Source: Rhytidiadelphus loreus
Taxonomy: Eukaryota > Streptophyta > Bryopsida > Hypnales > Hylocomiaceae
Direction: 5' to 3'
DNA: 64,000 bases
Assembly (NCBI GenBank): GCA_947034895.1
Contig: OX344763.1
Location: 60,407,093-60,471,092 of the forward strand
Shown here: piece after piece, positions 49,755 to 58,708 of the stretch
Numbering within the stretch: position 1 is the stretch's first letter
Layout of the letters: every line of letters starts with the position of its first letter
Notes under the pieces: model-generated
What the model saw: only the letters and a program-made list of their open reading frames with translations
Told to the model about the DNA's origin: nothing
Database searches by the model: none
Made by a program: the position numbers and the translations under genes

Positions 49755-50170
49755 ACAGTTGGAGGATGACAGTTCAGCAGGTCCGTGCAGAGGAGACGAT
49801 GGCCTGATCGGAGACCTGAAGACCTAAAATCCATCTGACGGCCTAATCCGACGGCCACGGCCTGTTCGGTCCGTTTGATCGGGTGCAGGCGACTTCGAAA
49901 CTTGGTCTTCCGATGGCCCGATCCGATAGCCCGATCCGATAGCCTCGGCGTCTTCGATCCGATGGTAGCGTTCGATCCGACGGCCTCATCGGCCGGTGAC
50001 GTCGGATCTGACGGCCTCTTCCGACGCCCTCATCGGATGGCGACAACCTGTTCGGTCCGCCCGATCGGACGACCAGGTCCGATCCGACGGCCCAAAGTCG
50101 GACGGATCGCGGTCCGGAACCGAACTAGTATTAGGGTTGGTTTTGGACGGCTATATGATCGGACGGGCCC
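49755..50170. promoter_or_regulatory. TCCGACGG-type array upstream of the coiled-coil/RING gene
   Basis: The array has three exact TCCGACGG plus many CCGATCGG, GATCCGATGG and TCTGACGGCC variants. It lies 210-620 bp 5' of ATG 50378. Confidence 0.65.
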
Positions 50171-50377
50171 TTCATTTCTTTTCACTTCTTCTCTCCAAGC
50201 TTGCCAAGTCAGATGTGCTACTGTTGCCTCTGGCGCTAGTTGCTCTTACTTGGTGGAGAGAAGGGGTCCAACATATTTTATTACGGTGTGACTTTGGCAG
50301 ATTTAAATTACCTACACGTATATTTCAATTGACCGAATTTTTTACTTTGAATTGCTCTTCAATTCAAAGTACCAAGC

Positions 50378-53300
50378 ATGGCCGCGGAAGGTGATGGAGG
50401 GGCTATTGGGACGACTTCAACACAACCTCCACCGAAGAAAATTAAAACAAGGGGGGCCGGACATGCGTTGCAGTATGACATTTTAGATGATCCGAACATC
50501 AAAGCGGAGCCTGACTGGGAGAAAGTGGAGGCCGAATATTGGAGCTCTAAAATGTGCAAACAATTTGTCAAAATGTACCACATTGACAAGTTGTGGCCTC
50601 GGGATTGCCACGCAGCCCACACAAGATATTTCAATGGTAAGCCGTGGACTTGCAAGGATAGTCATTTTGTACATCGATCAGACGAGGTGTGGAAGGCCCT
50701 CTTTGGCAATAAGGCAAGGAGTAAAGGATACATAAATTACAGCACGGCATCTATGGTGTATGCAGAACTCATATTTGGTCGGAAGGTGGATTGGAGCACG
50801 TTTCCAACGACATCGCAATTGCCGCTTCAACTTCCGAAAAATCAAAAGGATATTCCCGATTTATACAACCACGGGGCACAAACGGTTGAATCTAAAATAG
50901 TATTAAAAAATACTAGAACACCTACAATGAAGGTTTCACAGGGTGTAGGCAACGCAGTACAGTTGGACCCCATACAACTAGGAGCGGAGGCCACCAATGC
51001 CTCTACGGGAGGTGTATTTCGGAAGGTCAATTTCAAGGATCCGGAGACTTGTTTACCCACCTCGGTTCATGTACCAATCACAGGGGAGCAAAGCATTGCT
51101 CCAAACAAGCACGACCTCGTGAAAGAAGTTGCCCTCTCTTCCTCGTCGCGAGAAGACATGGATGAAGACAAAGTTGCAAGAGCAAATGCTACAATTGAAC
51201 GGCTTATAGCCAGCGATGCTCTCGATAGTTTGAAGTACGTTCCTCCAAACGTGGACTCGCCAACGCCGCCTAGTCCAATATTGAGCCCGATCCGTGAAGT
51301 TCAACCGTCAGGTCTGTTCGTAGAGCGACTTCAAAACGTGGCAACGACCTCCAATATTGATGGCGAGGAGATTGTGCGCAAGTATCCGCTCTTGTGCACT
51401 TTAAGAAGATTGCAATATGTAGGTCAAATTCCAAATCCGAAGCATTTTGAAATCATACTTAGGTGCGGAGTTGAGTACCCATCTCAAATGGATGGATCGA
51501 GAGAAGGTGAACCCGTGAACGAGGCCGAGTGCTCTACGGCAACCGAAAACAAACTTAGGCTTCACGATTTTGTGACATCCGCTCAAGCAATAACATGTTC
51601 TGCTGAAGCTGTAGCGGAAATGGCCCCGTCGGCTATGGAATTGGCCAGAAATTTATCCACATTATCGCATCCACTATTGAAGGGTGGATTGGCTTTTCAC
51701 AAGTTTGCTAGTGGAGCGCTAACACTTCTTGATGAGAAGTACAACTACTTGAAGACAATTGTGGAGTTGGAGCAGAAGAATGACGAGTGGAGTAAAAAGT
51801 ATGGAAGGGTCGTTGAAAATTGTGAGTCATTGGGAAGGCAATTGGTGGCGTCAAGGAGGAAGTATAGCGAAAAATATTTGAAAGAACGAAATGAAAAAAA
51901 GGGCCTCTCTACAGTGGAGATCCAACTACCGAGGTCGCAAGAAACTCAAGAAAGCGATCAACTCTCTCTTCCATTTGAGAAGGCCAAAGCAGTGGAGGAG
52001 CTTGAGACCAGAAAGGTGGATGAGGTTCCAACTTGGAGCGAGTTGAATCGAAGATTGAATGAGGTAAACCAAGAAAATGCCCTTCTTCAATCGAGGTTGG
52101 ACCGGATGAAACGAGTGGAGAACATGGATGAATGTCTACTGGCGAGCGGATCGGAGTCTCGGTGGTTGACATGGATACAACAACTTCAAGACAAACCGTC
52201 TTTAGCATCTCGGGCAATGATCGGGGTTCGCACCCTTGCAATGAAGTCGGATGAAGATTGCAATGTCGTTGAGGTTGCTTTGAAGAAATTCAAGAATGCG
52301 GTCAAGCAACATTCTTGGGGGTCTATGCCAATGACATGTTGGGGAGACATGGATGCCATGTACGAGCGGTTGAACCACGCCAAGAAGGAATCGCTAGCCC
52401 ACAATCGCGACATCAATTGAACTTTTGAAGTAGAAGAAGGATGGACTCCTTACACAATGCTTTCAGCACACATCAAGAAGAACGAGAAGATAGTTGTGCA
52501 TGGTTCTAATCCAGGCAATGAAATGTTGAAGGGTCATTGTAGCATTTGCCAAGGTCCTTTTGGGCCTGAAGGAGCCTTCACCATGGGCCATTGTCGCCAC
52601 GTTTTTCATATCAAATGCGTTGTGCAAGCATCTCTGTTTCGATCCGCTTGTGCCGAGTGCTGTTCTCCTTTGAGTCCTAGGTTCTACGAGATGTTTGGCA
52701 TCTTGGAAGGTATGCCCTCCAGCCACGAATACAATAGATGGACTCTTCCACTTGAGCAAGGGCCATACAAATTTCAGAATTATTTGCATTGGGGAAACCC
52801 CTCATATGAGATCCGTCCGAACAGAAGTATGAATTGTATGATGCATCCATGCAACCGGTGGATTCCTTCATGTGGATGACCCAAAATATGGAAGTGGAGT
52901 TGCGGGCTTGTGCCATTGATGATGGCGAGGCTCGTGAATTGTTTTGTCGCAGTATGGGAGGGCATTGGAGCATGCAACACCATAAATTTTTCCGGTTTCC
53001 CGAAAAAGAAGTACAGAAAGGGCCAGATGGCAATTGGATAGAGGTGGAGCATCCTCTTGGCTTCAGTGAACAGTACGAGGCATACAATCACGTTCCCATA
53101 GGCAGGGCACTATTCTTATCTAAGCTGGAAGAAGCTGCATCAATTCGTGTTCAGGTGGAAACGGATGGAGAATCAAACAAAGGGGATTCGTTCGTGGAGG
53201 TGGCAGGGGCATTTGATAGGAGGGTGGCCGACATCATAGGTCAATGGAGGGCGTTCCTATTGGAAGGAGTCACCGAAGGGTTTAGGGTAAACAACCCTAG

Positions 53301-53625
53301 TGATGACCATATGGTGAATGTGTTGGTAAATCGAGTGGACGTTGCTCTGAGAGCCTTGAAGGCGATGGATGTGGATTTGACTCCGAAGCGCAAACTAAAG
53401 CGGAAGATTGAAGATGACGATGACTATTCTCCGGAAACAATACGACAATTTGTCGTTGTTGACAGGGCAACCAAATCAAATCGGTTCTTAAGCTCAACAA
53501 GCCCTGGGGGAATTTCTCGTCGCGGAAGTCCAAGGATTGCCGCTCAAGTGGCGCAACGCAATCCAGAGGGGTCCTCTGGTCTGTCTGGTGGTTTGGGAGA
53601 TGGCAACAATGATAGAATTAAATAG
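50378..53625 (+). pseudogene. hAT-cargo coiled-coil/RING protein, one stop and one frameshift
   Basis: The first 680 codons (50378-52420) are open. They begin with a shared domain (residues about 45-135; CKQFVKMYHIDKLW and NYSTASMVYAELIF), followed by a linker and coiled coils at about residues 460-560 and 590-640. TGA at 52418-52420 is followed in the same frame by a clear RING finger at 52538-52655: CSIC, CRHVFHIKC, CAEC, i.e. the C3H2C3 pattern. Between about 52805 and 52834 the frame shifts by one base to the last open part (52834-53625), which carries a helical region and a bipartite NLS-like TPKRKLKRKIEDDDD. The order coiled coil then RING then charged tail mirrors the gene at 2238. RING proteins normally recruit E2 ubiquitin enzymes; an accessory role for this element is inference. 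An intron instead of a frameshift is possible, but no good GT-AG pair was seen. Confidence 0.6.
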
Positions 53626-53777
53626 AAATGGACCAATAGATCTATTGCAATAGAAGAAATAGAACTCTATACTCGATAGACTTTTGTTTTAATGTCACGA
53701 GGTGAAAATAGTAGTAAATAATTGTAATCACGGCATGTCTTGTTTTGCCTTTAACATCTACGTATGTATGTCTTTTT

Positions 53778-53915
53778 TATATATACATATATATAAATAT
53801 ATATAAATATATAAATATATATAAATATATAAATATATATAAATATATAAATATATATAAATATATAAATATATATAAATATATAAATATATTTATTTAT
53901 TTATATTTCAATATT
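53778..53915. repeat. AT microsatellite (ATATAAATATAT)n
   Basis: This is a near-perfect run of ATATATAAATATATAAAT-type units. The frame reading repeated IYKYIN across it is an artefact. Confidence 0.9.
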
Positions 53916-54119
53916 CATGATATGTATGGATCTTTCAATGCATGCTAGTTTGTTGAATAGGTTGGTCAAATGTTGCTTTTTCTTCTTTCGCTATGATATA
54001 ATGATTTGTTCATAGAATATGTAGTATTTTTTCCATTGTAACATTATTTCATTGCAAAAATATGAACTCCAAATTTTTTTGGCACAAAAGGCTCTAATCA
54101 ATTCCTACAAACTTGTTAG

Positions 54120-54260
54120 TATTGCTTTGCACAACTAGTGTTGTGCACCACTCACATGCTTGAAGGTATTAATCAGAGCCGGGATTTGAACCTGTGACCT
54201 CCCCAATTGGAAGAAGGCAAGTTCAAGTGTTTGGATAAGCCTTGGACACTTGTGCTGAAA
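54120..54260 (-). repeat. tRNA-derived SINE-like fragment
   Basis: Read on the minus strand, CACAGGTTCAAATCCCGGCTC contains an exact RNA polymerase III B box (GGTTCAAATCC). The surrounding GGAGGTCA and downstream text resemble plant SINEs. No complete cloverleaf or poly(A) tail was established. Confidence 0.4.
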
Positions 54261-54314
54261 GTGTGAAACAGTTCTATTTGAAACTGAACTACGAGAAGTC
54301 CTGAATCCGAATAA

Positions 54315-54450
54315 AAAGATCGGACGGGCTGATCCGACGGCCAATTCGGACGGCCAAGTCAGATCAGACGGCCTGTTCCGACGGCCTGTTCCGACGAGCT
54401 GGCCCGATCCGACGGCCCAATCCGACGGAATGTTCGGACGAGATGGTCAA
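54315..54450. promoter_or_regulatory. TCCGACGG-type array upstream of the transposase
   Basis: This is the densest array: four exact TCCGACGG within about 115 bp, plus TTCGGACGGCC, TCAGACGGCC and TTCCGACGAG variants. It lies 355-490 bp 5' of ATG 54804. Confidence 0.7.
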
Positions 54451-54803
54451 ATTGAATGGGCCATTCTGGGGAGAATGAGTCCGTTGGTACTGTTTTAAAA
54501 ATTCATCTTTCTGAATAATGGTCAGCGCCACCTGTATTCAGCTGCAAAGTATAAGTAGAAGAAACAAGGCGTATGATTGTATGAAGGCACTCCAAATCCA
54601 CTGAACACTACGATTTCCAAGGGCTTGGAGCTGCAATTTATTTTGTGTCCCTTGCTTGGTAATGCATCGTTTGGTGGAAGGGGGGCCTTGAATTTCAAGG
54701 CTTTGTGCACGACCCTAAACCCAATTTTAAACATTGGTTCACTTGTGTTTACATTTTCAAAAACTTGCGAATTTGAAGAAGTTCAAGTTTGGAACTTGTG
54801 ACC

Positions 54804-57800
54804 ATGAGCAAGGATTTTGCCTCTTGGTATGTCGTCCTTTCGGCGAGTAAAATACAATGCAAGGCTTGCAACAACGTGTTTTCAAAGAAAACGAGCTGTA
54901 TGTTGAGTCACTTAGGATATGAATCGATTCCCGGTTCTCGTGATATGGGAGTGAGTTTGTGTCCCAAATTGTCATCGGAAACTCGAAGTCTATTTCTTCG
55001 ATGCAATGGGGCATTTCCACGAAGACCTGTTCGCGGAAATGTGGATGTCAACAACTTGCCTATGGTTGAAAGCGATATGTCAAATGGGAGGGGCATGCCA
55101 TGTTCTACGCAAGAAGATTCTTGTACAACACCGGAAGAAGTCGTTGGAGGGGGTTCCGAAGTAACTCCAAGTATGCAAACATGTAGCGGACGTGACATTC
55201 GCAGGGCCTCAAGCAGTAGGCCTCAAGCAGTAGGCCTCCAACACAAAGTAGGCTTTTGGATGGTTTTCAAGAAACAAAAAAACAGAATTTGAATGCAGTG
55301 TGGGCCAATTTCTTTTATGCGGCAAATATACCCTTTTCAATGGCCCGAAACGTAGCTTTCAGAGAAGCGGTGAAAAAACCCTCCGAGTATGGTACGTCCT
55401 ACACTCCGCCATCATATCATGATCTACGGCATAAATTGCTTGATCAAGCCAAGGCAGATGTCGTGGGGAAGGTGCATAGAAGGACCGAAGACAGCGTCAA
55501 GAAGTTTGGAGCAACATTGTCCATTGATGGATGGAGCTCAGTTACAAACCGTCCACTGATCAATGCCATGCTTGTATCTTTAGCGGGTGAGCAATTCCTT
55601 GGATCGGTGGATACTAGTGGGGTGGAAAAGACAGCACAATATTTGGCCACAATTTTAGAAAAATTCATAAAGCAGGTGGGTCCTACGAATGTGGTGCAAG
55701 TGAGCGCAGACAATGCTCCAGTGAATCCGGCAGCATGGAATTTGGTAACGTACAAATATCCACACATTTTTTTTCAAAGATGCGTGGTGCATGCCTTGAA
55801 TTTGTTGCTCAAAGATTGGGGAAAGGAGAAATGGATTGAAGAGTCGATAAAAAGAGCCCAAACTGTAGTGAATTTCTTCAAGAAAAGACACATGCCACTT
55901 GCTATATTTCGGAAGTATGAGACAAAGTACAGTTTGTTGAAGCCGGTGGAAACAAGGTTTGCCTCTGTGTTTATCATGATTGATCGTTTGTTGGAAGTCA
56001 AAAGAGCATTGCAACAAAGTGTGGTGGATCCACAGTGGGTGGCATATGTGAATACACTCAACGACAATGGCAAAGCCAAATCTCGCACGAAGTCTCGTGA
56101 TGTGAAGAGGTTCATTCTAGAGGAGCATTATTGGGACCGGTGGACAAATTTGCGGGAATTGGTGGCCCCCGTTGTATATGGTCTACGTGATTTGGATGCA
56201 AAGACGCCATGCATGGGTAAGGTGTTGCATATTATGAGGAATTTAGAGAAACATGTCCTTAGCCTAGAAGGGCATCTTTTTTGTTTGGCAACAAACCTCG
56301 CCAAACCATTGGAGCGATCCTTTTTCAAACGCCGTGAAATGGAGGAGACAAATTTACATTATGCAGGAGCTCTTTTGAATCCATACCTTCTACATGATAA
56401 GGATCTAGCCGACGACCAAGATGCAATGGACGCATGCAAGCGTGTTCTAATGAAAATTTGCAAACAAGGAGAGTACGCCTCAGTGGTAAAAGAATTTGTA
56501 GCCTTCCGCCATAGGGAACCTCCGTTTCACAACATGTTGAACCCGGATGAGCAACAATTGTCGGCGCATGCTTGGTGGGATTTTGAAGGTGCATGTGGGA
56601 AGCTCATTGCTCCAATAGCCAAGCGAATTTAGGCACAACCGGTATCCTCGTCTTCATGTGAACGAAATTGGAGTAGTTATTCTTTTGTTCACAACAAATC
56701 TCGGAACAAGTTGACAACGCAAAGGGCGACAGACTTGGTGTATGTGTACACCAATTCCAAGGTCTTGGCAGCATCAAAGGAAAATGATGAGAATAAGTGG
56801 TACGATGACAACGTGGATTCGGAAGATTCAGAGGGGTTTATCTCGGACGACGAGGAGGATGGTGGGTCAGTTGGGCCTCTATTGGATGACGAAGATGCCA
56901 TGAATTACGACGGGCACAATTTTGATGATGAAATGTTCGATAGTCCAAGTCGGCCCAATGAAGATCTTCGAGCCAATGATCGAGACATCTATGACTTTCC
57001 CTTGGATGAGGATAATGATGGGTATGATGAAGATGTACCTTCCATAGCTAGATTTGTGGATGGAAGTGGATTCATGAGTAGCGAAAAAGTTCTATCGGAA
57101 AAAGAAGTCGCTTATGTAGAGGCCAATGAGAGAACGATTCCCAATGATGGGACTCAAAGAATGGATGAAGATCTTTTTCCACTTAAGTCTCCGTTTAGAG
57201 GAGTGTTGCGAGCGGAAGAAAATGACAAACACATCGGCAAGGGAGGACGTGAGCCTTGGGAGGTGAATGTCAAAATGAACGTTGGCAACACGAGTGTTGA
57301 GTCAACCATTGTATTGGCAAGTGCGAACAGTGGTCACCCAAATATTCCAATCCCTAAGGCAAATGAAGCGGAGAAGAATGTTGATCTATGTGTGGTGGGG
57401 TTTAGAAGTCCAATTTCGTGCATCAATGGAGAAGCCAAGAAGGAACTCATGCAAGATTTTGAAGTACCACCATCTAGCATCCCTCCACGTGCACAATTGA
57501 AAACCCCTAGTCAAATTTCGGATGGCGTTGGGAGCTTAGGGCTTGGAAAACGGATTGCAAATATTTCAAAAGAAAGGCGGCCTAGTCAAGGTATTTTATC
57601 ATCCACGGACGATGACAAGGATGAGACATTGGCTTCAATGTTCATTCGGCATTCTCGTAATGCACCACCACGACGGCCCCCAACAATGTCAGTGCCTAAA
57701 CCACAATCTTCAATCTCACCGAAGATAATCATTCATGGAGGCAGTGGAGGGCCCTCAACAATAAAATTAGAGGGCGGGGGATCACCTAGAGCCAATAAGA

Positions 57801-58141
57801 AGAGAGTCATGCAACCTTTTGCAATATCCCTGTTGAAAAAAACAAGAGCCATTGGAAACCCTCTTGATGCACATCCACATGTTTCAAAGAGGAAAATGAA
57901 AAGTGTTGTTGGCATTAAGGAACAAAATGGGAAATCTTTATTAAGAGTAAAAGAAGAACTCAAAAAGGCCAAACGAAGAAGAAGCCTTTCATCCACGCAA
58001 GTACAAGAGGGAAGAACGTCATGTCTAGGCTCTTCATCAGATGATATGGAAGACACATCCGACGACGAAGACGCAAGATTGGGAAATGGGTGTGAGAGTA
58101 GTGGGACAGAGGTGAAAGGAGATTTTGATTACAATCCTTAG
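54804..58141 (+). pseudogene. hAT transposase with BED finger and long acidic tail; one frameshift, one stop
   Basis: The start is ATG 54804. A BED-type finger follows (C19-x2-C22-x13-H36, then C53). The frame changes at 55205-55232, where GGCCTCAAGCAGTA is duplicated in tandem; 14 bp accounts exactly for the shift into the frame that opens at 55256. The core shows ATLSIDGWSS (first Asp), VQVSADNAPVN (second Asp), RCVVHALNLLLKDW (the C-x2-H motif) and, near the end, SSSCERNWSSY with the RNKLTTQRATDLVYVYTN dimerisation part that defines the hAT C-terminal domain. A TAG at 56630-56632 falls just before SSSCERNWS. After the dimerisation domain the same frame stays open for about 460 more residues, acidic at first (DDEEDGGS, DEDNDGYDEDV), then basic (KKAKRRRS). 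hAT transposases usually stop soon after that domain. As it stands the copy cannot make a full transposase. Confidence 0.85.
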
Positions 58142-58499
58142 AAATAGAAAGGACATAGGCTTAAATGTTCATGTGCTCATATTACATAAAGCATAGATTG
58201 TCGTACTGACAATTGATTGTTAGAGACTTTGATTGTAATACTCCTAAACTTATTGATGGTGGTAATACCATTATTTTTGAAGGGGGCACTTAACCAAAGA
58301 TGATTTCAATCCAAAATATCAATTGATTGTGTCATTTGTATGTTGCTTTTCTACAATGAAGCATGATATACTGCAAGATGATGAAAAAAATTAAAAAATT
58401 AGGCTTCATACTTGTGGTAATTGAAATGCTTTTGAAAGGCTAGAGGATCATGATGATATGATTGTTAATCCTGTTTCAACCAGGGTTGCAATTCAGGAG
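58142..58499. other. Short AT-rich spacer to the right terminus
   Basis: No gene was recognised. CAGGGTTGCAATTCAGG at 58483-58499 is an internal copy of the terminal sequence, inverted relative to the right end. Confidence 0.5.
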
Positions 58500-58700
58500 G
58501 ACAACTGCGACTGCGTCGGAATTCCGACGGCCCGAGGCAACGTCGGAATTCAGACGCCGGAATTTACCCCGAGGTAAATCGGACGGACGGCTCTGTTTTA
58601 TCCAACGTCCCCCGCATCCGCCACGTCTGGACGTCCTCGCGTCCGGATGTCCGCTTTTTGGACGCAATTTTGGGCTGGACGCTCCAATTCGTCAACCCTG
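58500..58700. repeat. Right subterminal array and terminal repeat of the hAT element
   Basis: The region contains one exact TCCGACGG, GTCGGAATTC twice, AATCGGACGGACGG, and GGACGTCC/GTCCGGATGTCC units mirroring the left end. It finishes with CAACCCTG. Confidence 0.7.
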
Positions 58701-58708
58701 GTTCCTGA

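Larger units (their letters stand above)
40143..58700. mobile_element. Giant hAT element, 18,558 bp, with four genes
   Basis: The left terminus is CAGGGTTACCAGGACGTCC. The right terminus, read inward on the minus strand, is CAGGGTTGACGAATTGGAG; both share the hAT-typical CAGGG start and a nearby GTCCAG. The target duplication GTTCCTGA is perfect, at 40135-40142 and 58701-58708, the 8 bp expected of hAT. Taking out the element plus one duplication rejoins the DUF7869 gene in frame and in register with copy 1. The interior encodes a BED/hAT transposase (+) at its right side, a coiled-coil/RING gene (+), a G/Y-rich protein (-) and a kinase (-). Typical hAT elements are a few kb with one gene. 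Each gene and each end has a TCCGACGG-rich array. The copy is degenerate: the transposase has a 14-bp frameshifting duplication and a stop. A 570-bp MITE is nested at 47905-48474. Confidence 0.85.

Noticed and set aside
53745..53948. A repetitive protein reading IYKYIN repeats
   Set aside because: It is the translation of an AT microsatellite.
58483..58700. A separate small 218-bp hAT-like element with its own ends
   Set aside because: The left flank GTTTCAAC does not match the right flank GTTCCTGA, whereas 40135-40142 does, and the gene homology also breaks at 40142. The giant element explains the data better.
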